Positions 1-7,750 of a stretch of DNA of 64,000 bases are shown here, in pieces (within the stretch, counting starts at the first letter, position 1; every line of letters starts with the position of its first letter). Below the pieces are notes generated by a model that was not told where the DNA came from, did not search any database, and was given only the letters and a program-made list of their open reading frames with translations. A program made the translations under genes and the position numbers. This stretch comes from Streptococcus cristatus (GTDB lineage: Bacteria; Bacillota; Bacilli; Lactobacillales; Streptococcaceae), in the NCBI RefSeq assembly GCF_008369405.1, contig NZ_VSJJ01000006.1, positions 1-64,000 of the forward strand. The letters are read 5' to 3'.

Positions 1-96
1 TACTCTTATCATATCAGGGAATCTTCTTTTTGACTTCTAGAAGTCTCACATCTATTGTAACGCTACAAATATTTTGCAAAAAAATAAGAAAGAATA

Positions 97-125
97 TTGA
101 CAAGTATCTATCTACATGATATAGT
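97..125 (+). promoter_or_regulatory. Promoter of tRNA-Thr
   Basis: A perfect -35 TTGACA (97-102) is followed by a 17-base spacer and -10 TATAGT (120-125), with a TG one base before the -10. The tRNA starts 12 bases after the -10, so this is very probably its promoter. I see nothing identifiable in bases 1-96. Confidence 0.85.
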
Positions 126-136
126 AGATAGGTAAT

Positions 137-209
137 GCTGATTTAGCTCAGTAGGCAGAGCGCATCCATGGTAAGGATGAGGTCGCCGGTTCGATCCCGG
201 CAATTAGCA
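137..209 (+). tRNA. tRNA-Thr (anticodon GGT)
   Basis: A 73-base cloverleaf. The 7-bp acceptor stem pairs GCTGATT (137-143) with AATTAGC (202-208) with one G-U. The anticodon arm CATCC/GGATG encloses loop ATGGTAA, giving anticodon GGT (threonine, codons ACC/ACU). The T-arm carries the usual GGTTCGATCCC. The discriminator is A209 and CCA is not encoded. It stands alone between its own promoter and terminator. Confidence 0.95.
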
Positions 210-222
210 TAAATACACAGAG

Positions 223-250
223 AAAACCCTTTATTTACAAGGGTTTTTGT
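223..250 (+). terminator. Rho-independent terminator of tRNA-Thr
   Basis: AAAACCCTT pairs with AAGGGTTTT across a short A/T loop and runs into a T tract. It lies 14 bases after the tRNA end. Confidence 0.85.
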
Positions 251-385
251 TATGTTTGCCCCAAAATATTTAAAAATTCAACCATATTTGTCCAAACTAA
301 AATAAAAAAGCATGTTAAAGCAGGATTTTTGTTCTGTTAATTCAGGACAAAATGGGTGCTAAATGCTGACAATTAGCACTCGATA

Positions 386-569
386 GAAGAGGCTGGGACA
401 AAAGTCCTAGCCTCTTCAATTGTTTTTGGATTTTCGAGCAAGACGCAGTGGTTGAGTGGGCTCTACTAGGCTGATTTCATCAGCTTTTACAGCCCTACTC
501 AACTGTGCGGAGGTGGGACAACGAAATCGAATTCTAACGAATTACCGATTTCTGTCCCACTCTCTTTTT
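386..569. repeat. Intergenic element of three successive hairpins
   Basis: Three inverted repeats follow each other. At 386-416, GAAGAGGCTGGGAC pairs with GTCCTAGCCTCTTC. At about 453-503, arms GTTGAGT and ACTCAAC enclose further short complementary blocks. At 513-560, GTGGGACA...GAAATCG pairs with CGATTTC...GTCCCAC, followed by a T-rich run. Elements built on the words GAGGCTGGGACAAAAGTC and GGGACAGAAATC are common between streptococcal genes as far as I know; the same GGGACAGAA word occurs in the terminator after ccpA. The last hairpin could serve as a terminator. The rest of 251-634 has no gene I can support. Confidence 0.6.
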
Positions 570-634
570 GGTTTTAAATTAGGATTTCTCCTCGTTTAAA
601 TGCAATGCTTGTGGCTCTCATAGGCGCCCAAATA

Positions 635-643
635 TGATATAAT
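635..643 (+). promoter_or_regulatory. Extended -10 promoter of ybeY operon
   Basis: TATGATATAAT gives a consensus -10 (638-643) with the TGn extension and no convincing -35. It is 30 bases upstream of the ybeY start and would drive ybeY-dgkA-era. Confidence 0.6.
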
Positions 644-672
644 AAAAGTAATATTAGCAAGGCAGGTAAAAT

Positions 673-1170
673 ATGTATATCGAAATGGTGGATGAAACCG
701 GTCAGGTTTCTCAAGAAATCATCAAGCAGACTCAGGAAATCTTGGAGTTTGCGGCTCAGAAAACGGGCAAAGAAAATAAGGAAATGGCTGTGACCTTTGT
801 GACCAATGAGCGCAGCCATGAGCTCAACTTAGAATACCGAGATACGGATCGGCCGACGGATGTCATTAGCTTGGAATACAAGCCTGAGCTGGACATCGCT
901 GTTGACGAAGAGGATTTGCTGGACAATCCTGAGCTAGCTGAAATGTTGGAGGATTTTGATGCTTATATCGGCGAGCTCTTCATTTCGGTGGACAAGGCGC
1001 GGGAGCAGGCAGAAGAATACGGCCACAGCTTTGAACGGGAGATGGGCTTTTTGGCGGTGCATGGTTTTCTGCATATCAATGGCTATGATCATTATACGCC
1101 AGAAGAAGAAGCAGAAATGTTTGGCTTACAGGAAGAAATTTTGACAGCTTATGGACTTACAAGACAATAA
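673..1170 (+). CDS. ybeY: Endoribonuclease YbeY (rRNA maturation factor)
   Basis: A 165-residue protein, usual length for the UPF0054/YbeY family. The family zinc motif HxxxHxxxxxH is intact as H130, H134 and H140 ([11 protein letters not shown]). YbeY is a metal-dependent single-strand RNase acting in 16S rRNA 3' end maturation and ribosome quality control. It is the first gene of a tight ybeY-dgkA-era cluster, and its last 20 bases overlap dgkA. The ATG at 673 follows GGCAGGTAAAAT, a modest ribosome site. Grouping with Era, also a 16S assembly factor, is functionally consistent. Confidence 0.95.
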   Translation: MYIEMVDETGQVSQEIIKQTQEILEFAAQKTGKENKEMAVTFVTNERSHELNLEYRDTDRPTDVISLEYKPELDIAVDEEDLLDNPELAEMLEDFDAYIGELFISVDKAREQAEEYGHSFEREMGFLAVHGFLHINGYDHYTPEEEAEMFGLQEEILTAYGLTRQ

Positions 1171-1555
1171 CAATAACAAGCGCAAATGGAAAAATCGAGA
1201 TGTCATATCTAGTTTGGAGTTTGCCCTGACGGGGATTTTCACAGCTTTTAAGGAAGAAAAGAATATGCGGAGCCATGTTCTTTCAGCTGTAGCTGCCATC
1301 ATTGCAGGTTTGATTTTTCGGATTTCAGCGACGGAGTGGCTCTTCTTGCTGCTAAGTATTTTTTTGGTGATCGCTTTTGAAATCATGAATTCAGCCGTTG
1401 AAAATGTTGTGGATCTAGCTAGTGATTATCACTTTTCTATGCGGGCTAAGAATGCCAAGGATATGGCAGCTGGTGCAGTTTTGGTGGTTTCTGGTTTCGC
1501 AGTTATCACAGGTTTGATTATCTTTCTGCCAAAACTGTGGGATATTATTTTTTAG
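1151..1555 (+). CDS. dgkA: Diacylglycerol/undecaprenol kinase
   Basis: A 134-residue integral membrane protein of the prokaryotic DagK family. After a charged amphipathic N-terminus ([19 protein letters not shown]) come three hydrophobic helices, with the family signature [14 protein letters not shown] around the second. In Gram-positives these enzymes mainly phosphorylate undecaprenol to recycle the wall-lipid carrier, and in streptococci the gene is linked to acid tolerance (known for S. mutans). Translation starts inside ybeY (20-bp overlap), and era follows after 15 bases, indicating one transcript. Confidence 0.93.
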   Translation: MDLQDNNNNKRKWKNRDVISSLEFALTGIFTAFKEEKNMRSHVLSAVAAIIAGLIFRISATEWLFLLLSIFLVIAFEIMNSAVENVVDLASDYHFSMRAKNAKDMAAGAVLVVSGFAVITGLIIFLPKLWDIIF

Positions 1556-1570
1556 AGAAGGAATAGAACA

Positions 1571-2470
1571 ATGACTTTTAAATCAGGCTTTGTAGCCATT
1601 TTAGGTCGACCAAATGTCGGCAAATCAACTTTTTTGAATCATGTCATGGGGCAAAAAATTGCCATCATGAGTGATAAGGCACAGACCACACGCAATAAAA
1701 TTATGGGCATTTACACGACGGATAAGGAGCAGATTGTCTTTATTGACACGCCGGGAATCCACAAGCCTAAGACAGCTTTAGGCGATTTCATGGTGGAAGC
1801 AGCATACAGCACTCTGCGTGAGGTGGATACGGTTCTCTTCATGGTGCCGGCTGATGAGGCGCGTGGTAAGGGCGATGATATGATTATCGAACGCCTAAAA
1901 GCGGCTAAGGTACCAGTTATTTTGGTGGTTAATAAGATTGATAAAGTCCATCCGGATCAGCTCTTGGCGCAAATTGATGATTTCCGTCAGCAGATGGACT
2001 TTAAAGAAATCGTTCCGATTTCGGCTCTGCAGGGCAATAATGTTTCCCGTCTGATTGATATCCTTAGTGAAAATCTGGAGGAAGGTTTCCAATATTTCCC
2101 AGAAGACCAGATTACCGACCATCCAGAGCGCTTCTTGGTTTCAGAAATGATTCGCGAAAAGGTTCTACACATGACTCGTGAAGAGATTCCCCACTCAGTC
2201 GCAGTGGTTGTTGACAGCATGAAGCGAGACGAGGAGACGGACAAGGTCCATATCCGAGCGACGATCATGGTCGAGCGAGACAGCCAAAAAGGCATTATCA
2301 TCGGTAAAGGTGGCTCTATGCTCAAGAAAATTGGATCCATGGCTCGACGCGATATTGAGCTCATGCTGGGAGACAAGGTCTTCCTCGAAACCTGGGTCAA
2401 GGTCAAGAAAAACTGGCGGGACAAGAAGCTGGACTTGGCGGACTTTGGCTATAATGAGAAGGAATATTAA
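1571..2470 (+). CDS. era: GTPase Era
   Basis: A 299-residue GTPase of normal Era length. The G1 P-loop GRPNVGKS is at residues 12-19, DTPG gives G3, NKID gives G4, and the C-terminal KH RNA-binding domain shows the [11 protein letters not shown] loop. Era binds the 3' end of 16S rRNA and gates 30S subunit assembly. It closes the ybeY-dgkA-era operon: a strong terminator starts at its stop codon. In related streptococci mutM normally follows directly; here a restriction-modification unit lies between them. Confidence 0.97.
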   Translation: MTFKSGFVAILGRPNVGKSTFLNHVMGQKIAIMSDKAQTTRNKIMGIYTTDKEQIVFIDTPGIHKPKTALGDFMVEAAYSTLREVDTVLFMVPADEARGKGDDMIIERLKAAKVPVILVVNKIDKVHPDQLLAQIDDFRQQMDFKEIVPISALQGNNVSRLIDILSENLEEGFQYFPEDQITDHPERFLVSEMIREKVLHMTREEIPHSVAVVVDSMKRDEETDKVHIRATIMVERDSQKGIIIGKGGSMLKKIGSMARRDIELMLGDKVFLETWVKVKKNWRDKKLDLADFGYNEKEY

Positions 2471-2496
2471 AAAACTCTTTTAAAAGAGTTTTTTAA
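2469..2496 (+). terminator. Terminator after era
   Basis: AAAACTCTTTT pairs directly with AAAAGAGTTTT and ends in a T6 run. It should separate era from the inserted restriction-modification genes, unless there is read-through; I see no strong promoter in the 32 bases left before the next start codon. Confidence 0.8.
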
Positions 2497-2528
2497 TGTA
2501 AACCAAAAATAGAGAGAAGGCAATCACA

Positions 2529-4610
2529 ATGTCAGAGCAGTTAATTCAAAATAGTATTTATTCGATACCAGTAATATTTGATAAATATGAATGTTATAGT
2601 ATTGGTGCAACAACCGTTAATAATTTGATGAAATCAAATATTATTAAGAATGTAAAACTAGAGAGAAGTCTTGGGAATAAAAAACCAGATGTTTTAATTC
2701 TAGATGATAATAAGAACGTAATTATATATGTTGAGCAAAAGATACCAAGTAAATTTAAGAGTGCTGAGGATATTGAAGGTGCGATTAAACAAGAGATAGA
2801 TGTCGCTAAAGCTTTGGGTGCACTTATTTATATTGTAAGCGACGGTGATTCTTTTATCTGGGTTAATCCTAAAACCGGGGAAAAGATTTTAGATGAGAAT
2901 GGAAATGAAATTAATTTAGCAATAAAGCCAAAAGAAAATGGCAAACAAATTGTCAAGTTCATTAATGATATTTCATTATCTATTTCTGAAACAAATAATC
3001 AGTTATTGAAAAAGGAATTTTTGGATCCTACTGATTTAGCTCAAAAGATTAATAGAATTTTAAAAAATTTAACTTTTGCATCAGCAAAGATGTCTTTATA
3101 TACTTTTGTTGAGTTGTTTCTCTTTAAATATTTATCAGATATTGGTGTTTTAAATGGAGAAAATAGTTTTGAATACATTGTTTCTTTATATGAAATGGAA
3201 GGATATTCTACCGCCTATGTTTTAGGGAAATACCTAGAAGGTGCTAGAGAGACGATGGTTAAATTGTTTCCAAAAGGTATGGATGGGACAAGCATTATCA
3301 ATGGTAAAGTTTTTCATATTGAAAGAGATGAACAAAACGAATTTGTCAGCGTAGATAATACGGATACAGTATTTAAATCTGTTATTTTGGAATTTGAAAA
3401 ATATGATAAAAAATATGGAAAATTCTTAAATATAAGTAAAGACTTCAAGTCAAAACTGTTTGAAACTTTTATGAAAAATAGCGATGACAAGAGTGATATG
3501 GGGCAGTTTTTTACACCATTAAAAATAGTAGACGAAATGGTTTCTATGGTAGATATTTCTGAGGGAATGACTATTTGCGATCCTGCTTGTGGTGTTGGAA
3601 AGTTTTTACTTGAAGCAGTTGAAAAACGTATAGAAGATAGTTATAGCTACTCTAAAGGAAAGTTAACTTCTAAAATTCGATTTTTTGGCTATGACAAGAT
3701 GATGTCTGAAAAAGACGATATCACAATTATTCTTGCCAAAGCTAATACGTTAATTTATTTTTCTGAATTATTCCAGCAGAATAATAGTTTTAAAGATGTA
3801 CAAACAATTGCGAAAACACTATTAAATGATTCATTCTATTTACATAAGAGTATGTTAGGTACTCTGGAAAATCTGGAAGAAAATAGATACGACCTAATTT
3901 TAGCAAATCCTCCTTATTACCAAAGTAAGGAAATGTCAGAGATGGCTAAAGCCACAGATATTTATAAGTATGGTGGTAGTGGTGTTGAAGCTCTCTTCTT
4001 AGAATGGATTATGCGTTCTGTAAAACATGGTGGTGTTGCCAATATTGTTTTACCGGATGGTATTTTTTCGAATCATGCAAATAAAAAGTTAAAAGAAAAG
4101 TTAAAAGAACTCTTTTTTATTGACGCTTTGATTTCTTTACCAGTCAACGCTTTCTTTAACACACCTAAAAAAACTTACATTTTAACCATTCGTAAGAAAA
4201 CAGAGAATGAGATTGAAAATAATATCGTACAAGATTATCCTGTTTTCACTTACATTGCAGGTAGTATTGGTGAAACCTTAGATGTTTATCGATTTGATTC
4301 TGAAGAAAATGACTTAAAGCAAGCTGTCGTCAAATACAATTTTTATCGCCAATCTCAAGATAGAAATGATTTACAAGAACCATTCAAATCCTACCTTTTA
4401 GGTGATTCTAGACTAAAATTACTTCCGATTGAGGAATTAGATAGTAAGAAGAGTTGGATCATTGAAAATTGGTGGTCTGAAGAAGAAAAGATTGCTATTG
4501 GTCTAAAAAAAGAAAGACAAGTCGTTTCGATTGATGAATTCCAAGCAATGATTGATGATATGATTTCTCTTATGCAAGATTTCAAGGAGGAGTTGGAATG
4601 GTTGAAGTAG
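2529..4610 (+). CDS. Restriction-modification fusion protein: PD-(D/E)xK-like nuclease plus N6-adenine methyltransferase
   Basis: A 693-residue protein. N-terminus: a candidate PD-(D/E)xK nuclease core, with PD at 53-54 and ExK at 69-71 (PDVLILDD...VEQK) followed by an amphipathic region, like HsdR-type N-domains. A helical linker leads to a gamma-class N6-adenine methyltransferase: GQFFTP at 325-330, the SAM-binding DPACGVGKFL at 351-360 and catalytic NPPYY at 460-464. The C-terminal part is HsdM-like and probably docks the specificity protein. This cut-and-methylate polypeptide with a separate S subunit resembles the type IIB/BcgI architecture rather than three-gene type I. The gene overlaps the S gene by 13 bp. 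Codon usage is markedly A+T-rich against era and mutM, suggesting transfer. Nuclease activity is inferred from the motif only. Confidence 0.85.
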   Translation: MSEQLIQNSIYSIPVIFDKYECYSIGATTVNNLMKSNIIKNVKLERSLGNKKPDVLILDDNKNVIIYVEQKIPSKFKSAEDIEGAIKQEIDVAKALGALIYIVSDGDSFIWVNPKTGEKILDENGNEINLAIKPKENGKQIVKFINDISLSISETNNQLLKKEFLDPTDLAQKINRILKNLTFASAKMSLYTFVELFLFKYLSDIGVLNGENSFEYIVSLYEMEGYSTAYVLGKYLEGARETMVKLFPKGMDGTSIINGKVFHIERDEQNEFVSVDNTDTVFKSVILEFEKYDKKYGKFLNISKDFKSKLFETFMKNSDDKSDMGQFFTPLKIVDEMVSMVDISEGMTICDPACGVGKFLLEAVEKRIEDSYSYSKGKLTSKIRFFGYDKMMSEKDDITIILAKANTLIYFSELFQQNNSFKDVQTIAKTLLNDSFYLHKSMLGTLENLEENRYDLILANPPYYQSKEMSEMAKATDIYKYGGSGVEALFLEWIMRSVKHGGVANIVLPDGIFSNHANKKLKEKLKELFFIDALISLPVNAFFNTPKKTYILTIRKKTENEIENNIVQDYPVFTYIAGSIGETLDVYRFDSEENDLKQAVVKYNFYRQSQDRNDLQEPFKSYLLGDSRLKLLPIEELDSKKSWIIENWWSEEEKIAIGLKKERQVVSIDEFQAMIDDMISLMQDFKEELEWLK

Positions 4611-6307
4611 TTCAGAAAACCATTGGGGATCTTTTTGATACAGTCAGTGGTAAGTCAAAATATTCTTTGAAGTATATCACAGAACATCCAGGAGTTTATC
4701 CTGTATATTCTGCGAAAACAACTGGCGATATGACGAAAGGGTATATTGATACTTACGACTACGATTTAGAGTGTTTACAAATTACTTCAAATGGAGCAAA
4801 TGCAGGAACAGTACTTTATAGAGCGAATCAAAAATTTTCAGTTGGAGCAGATACAAGAATTTATATTCTAAATGATGAATATATAGATAAGATATCTGTC
4901 AAATTTCTCTATCATATGCTTAAAAATCATCCAGAAATGCAAAATTTTTCATGGACAAATAAAGCATCTCTGTATAAATTACTTGATATTGCTGTCGATA
5001 TTCCAGTAAAATTAGATGGTCATTTTGACATTAAAAAACAAGAAGAAATTGTTCGAAAGTTTGAATTAATTGAAGCACGCAAAGTAGAATTGGCTGAAAA
5101 GATTGAGGCAATCAAGTCAGTAGATGTGGATATTATGTTGGGAGAGACTCCTAAGACTACTTCAATTAAAGTTGTAGATTTGTTTGACTTGACTGTCTCA
5201 ACAAATTCTTCAAAATTTACCAAGACATTTGTAAAAGAAAATACAGGGGATATACCTGTTTATGGAGCGAGTAGTGATGACTTACCAAGTTATGGTTATG
5301 TGAAAGACAATGCTGTAATTATAGACAAAGGTGGTAAACGTGAATTTCCTGTTCGCTATTTTGAAAACTGCTTGACTTACAATATAGATGGTCTTGCTGG
5401 CTATATTTTTTATCACGAGGGTCGCTTTAGTTTAAGTGAAAAAGTACGCCCGTTAGTTATAAAAGAAGAATATGCTAGTAAGGTTAATCCTTTATATTTG
5501 AAACAAGTTTTAGAACCAATTTTTCGTTCCCATGTTAAAGGGAGAAAAGGAAAAAATGGTAAAAATGAGTATACAAAGTTAAATACCTCTATGATAAAAA
5601 ATTTAGAGGTCGTGCTTCCTCTTACCTCTTCAGGAGAAATTGACCTTGAAAAGCAAAATCAGATTGTAAAAAATTCTCAAACAATCCTTGAAATGAAAAA
5701 TAATATTGAGAAGCAAGGATATCAGTTTATTCAATCGAATCTGGACTTTAATTCAAATGGTGTTCCATATATATATATATATATAACCTTGGCTGAATTG
5801 TTTGATTTGAAACGTGGTTTTAGTAAATATACGAAAAAATATTGCTTGGATAACAAGGGGAAGTATCCTGTCTACTCAGCTAATAATTCTGTTCCTCTTG
5901 GCTACCGAAATGATTTTGATTTTGATGGTTGTTACGCTACAATCTCTGTCAATGGTATAGCTGGAAAGATAACTATAATAAATAATAAGTTTTCTTTGAA
6001 TGCTGATAGAATGATTTTAATTCCTAAACAGGAAAAAATAAACATTGATTATATTGCTTATATTTTAGAACCTCTTTTAAGACAACAGGTTAAGGGAAGA
6101 AGTGGTGAAAATGGTAGAAATGAATATACCAAAATAGAAAGAAATATAATTTTGGATACTAAAATTCCTGTTCCTTTTAATAGATTTGGTAAAATTGATT
6201 TAGAGATACAAAAGGATATAGTAGAAAAAAATTATAAAATAAAAAATATAAAAAACATCCTAGGAGAAGAAGTTGAAAAATTATTGCCAATTGAATTGAA
6301 ATTTTAA
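4598..6307 (+). CDS. Specificity (S) subunit with three target-recognition repeats
   Basis: A 569-residue HsdS-like DNA-recognition subunit. Most S proteins have two target-recognition domains; this one has three tandem units. Each opens with LFD...SKYT/SKFT...YPVY or IPVYGA and ends with a conserved helix after DxxKQ: about residues 5-173, 190-372 and 395-560. Units 2 and 3 are closest (LEPIFRSHVKGRKGKNGKNE versus LEPLLRQQVKGRSGENGRNE). Between them lies PYIYIYIT, encoded by a (TA)9 run. It starts inside the methylase gene (13-bp overlap), so the two are translationally coupled, and ends 12 bases before mutM. The partner is the upstream nuclease-methylase. Which sequence is recognised cannot be read from the protein. 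Confidence 0.88.
   Translation: MVEVVQKTIGDLFDTVSGKSKYSLKYITEHPGVYPVYSAKTTGDMTKGYIDTYDYDLECLQITSNGANAGTVLYRANQKFSVGADTRIYILNDEYIDKISVKFLYHMLKNHPEMQNFSWTNKASLYKLLDIAVDIPVKLDGHFDIKKQEEIVRKFELIEARKVELAEKIEAIKSVDVDIMLGETPKTTSIKVVDLFDLTVSTNSSKFTKTFVKENTGDIPVYGASSDDLPSYGYVKDNAVIIDKGGKREFPVRYFENCLTYNIDGLAGYIFYHEGRFSLSEKVRPLVIKEEYASKVNPLYLKQVLEPIFRSHVKGRKGKNGKNEYTKLNTSMIKNLEVVLPLTSSGEIDLEKQNQIVKNSQTILEMKNNIEKQGYQFIQSNLDFNSNGVPYIYIYITLAELFDLKRGFSKYTKKYCLDNKGKYPVYSANNSVPLGYRNDFDFDGCYATISVNGIAGKITIINNKFSLNADRMILIPKQEKINIDYIAYILEPLLRQQVKGRSGENGRNEYTKIERNIILDTKIPVPFNRFGKIDLEIQKDIVEKNYKIKNIKNILGEEVEKLLPIELKF
5767..5785 (+). repeat. (AT)n dinucleotide tract inside the S-subunit gene
   Basis: A 19-base uninterrupted AT alternation (nine TA units from 5768). 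In the present length the frame stays open into the third recognition repeat. One extra unit makes TAA directly after the tract (protein of 396 residues); one fewer reads four codons, AAC CTT GGC TGA (398 residues). Such tracts are known to slip during replication and drive phase variation. Confidence 0.85.
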
Positions 6308-6319
6308 GAAGGAGGAACT

Positions 6320-7144
6320 ATGCCTGAATTACCTGAAGTGGAAACGGTTCGGAGCGGTTTGGAGCGTCTGGTTGTTGGCAAGACGATTGGGCGGGTGCAG
6401 GTTTACTATGCCAAGATGATTGGTACGGGAGTGGATGATTTTGTCCATGACTTGCCAGGTCAAACCATTGAAAAGATTGGTCGTCGGGGCAAGTATTTGC
6501 TCTTTTACCTGACGGGTGGAGTGCTGGTTTCCCATCTGCGAATGGAAGGCAAGTATCTTTTTTATCCTGATATGGTGCCTGAGCGTAAGCATGCCCATGT
6601 CTTTTTCGAGATGACGGATGGTGGGACGCTTGTTTATGAGGATGTCCGCAAGTTTGGGACCATGGAACTGTTGAGAAAGGACCAGCTGGGGGCTTATTTT
6701 GCTGCCAGAAAGCTTGGTCCTGAGCCGACAGAGGCGGACTTTCTTTTGTCACCTTTTGTTGCAGCTTTGGGTCGTTCCAAGAAGCCCATCAAACCCTATT
6801 TGCTGGAGCAGACCTTGGTCGTTGGTCTGGGCAATATCTATGTAGATGAGGCCCTTTGGCGGGCGCGGATTCATCCGGCAAGGCCAGCAGCTAGTCTGAA
6901 GCCTGCCGAAGTCAAGCGACTGCGTGAGCAGATTATAGAAGTTTTGCAGCTTGGGATTGAAAAGAGAGGATCGACCATTCGGACCTACCGCAATGCTTTG
7001 GGCGAAGATGGCACCATGCAGGATTTTCTGCAGGTCTATGGAAAGACTGGTCAGCCTTGCGCTCGCTGTGGCAGCCCGATTGAGAAAATTAAGCTGGGCG
7101 GACGCGGTACACATCTCTGTCCTCATTGCCAGAAAGCGAGGTAG
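6320..7144 (+). CDS. mutM: Formamidopyrimidine-DNA glycosylase (MutM/Fpg)
   Basis: A 274-residue base-excision enzyme that removes 8-oxoguanine and formamidopyrimidines and nicks the abasic site. The N-terminal catalytic PELPEVETV (P2 nucleophile, E3) is intact. The C-terminal zinc finger CxxC...CxxC (CARCG ... CPHC) and the [10 protein letters not shown] helix-two-turn-helix segment are present. Its ribosome site AAGAAGGAGG is strong. The usual upstream neighbour era is separated from it by the restriction-modification insertion, so transcription now probably comes through those genes or from an unseen internal promoter. coaE follows 5 bases after its stop. Confidence 0.97.
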   Translation: MPELPEVETVRSGLERLVVGKTIGRVQVYYAKMIGTGVDDFVHDLPGQTIEKIGRRGKYLLFYLTGGVLVSHLRMEGKYLFYPDMVPERKHAHVFFEMTDGGTLVYEDVRKFGTMELLRKDQLGAYFAARKLGPEPTEADFLLSPFVAALGRSKKPIKPYLLEQTLVVGLGNIYVDEALWRARIHPARPAASLKPAEVKRLREQIIEVLQLGIEKRGSTIRTYRNALGEDGTMQDFLQVYGKTGQPCARCGSPIEKIKLGGRGTHLCPHCQKAR

Positions 7145-7149
7145 CTGTC

Positions 7150-7746
7150 ATGGTAAGAATTATTGGTATCACCGGCGGCATTGCTTCGGGTAAGTCAACA
7201 GTGACAGAGTTTTTGCGGCAGCAGGGCTACCAAGTCATTGATGCGGATCAAGTAGTGCATGAGCTGCAGGAGCCGGGGGGACGACTTTATCAAGCTCTTT
7301 TATCTACTTTTGGCTCAGCCATCTTACAGGAAGATGGGCACTTGGACCGCCCCAAGCTGGGTGCCATGATTTTTGGGAATCCAGACCTCTTGGCGCAGTC
7401 TAGCCAGCTTCAGAACGAAATTATCTGCGAAGAACTGGCTCGCAGACGAGACTTGTTGGCAGAGACAGAAACAATCTTTTTTATGGATCTTCCCTTGTTG
7501 TTTGAGTTAGAATATGATAACTGGTTTGACCAAATCTGGCTGGTGGACGTGACGGAGGAAACTCAGCTCAGCCGTCTCATGGCTCGAAATGCTCTGAATC
7601 AGGAAGAAGCAGAAAAACGCATAGCAGCTCAGCTATCTTTACAAGAAAAACGAAAGAGGGCGGACGTGCTGATTGATAATAATGCCTCGCTTGAGGAAAC
7701 AAGACAGCAGCTTCGCGATGCTTTGCAGAAATTAGAAAGAAGATGA
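7150..7746 (+). CDS. coaE: Dephospho-CoA kinase
   Basis: A 198-residue kinase catalysing the last step of coenzyme A synthesis (phosphorylation of dephospho-CoA at the 3' ribose hydroxyl). The P-loop GITGGIASGKS is at residues 6-16; DADQVVHEL and the FFMDLPLLFE lid region fit the family. I start at ATG 7150, which has GCGAGG upstream and gives the normal N-terminus; an in-frame TTG at 7126 would add eight non-conserved residues inside mutM. Confidence 0.95.
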   Translation: MVRIIGITGGIASGKSTVTEFLRQQGYQVIDADQVVHELQEPGGRLYQALLSTFGSAILQEDGHLDRPKLGAMIFGNPDLLAQSSQLQNEIICEELARRRDLLAETETIFFMDLPLLFELEYDNWFDQIWLVDVTEETQLSRLMARNALNQEEAEKRIAAQLSLQEKRKRADVLIDNNASLEETRQQLRDALQKLERR

Positions 7747-7750
7747 TTCT

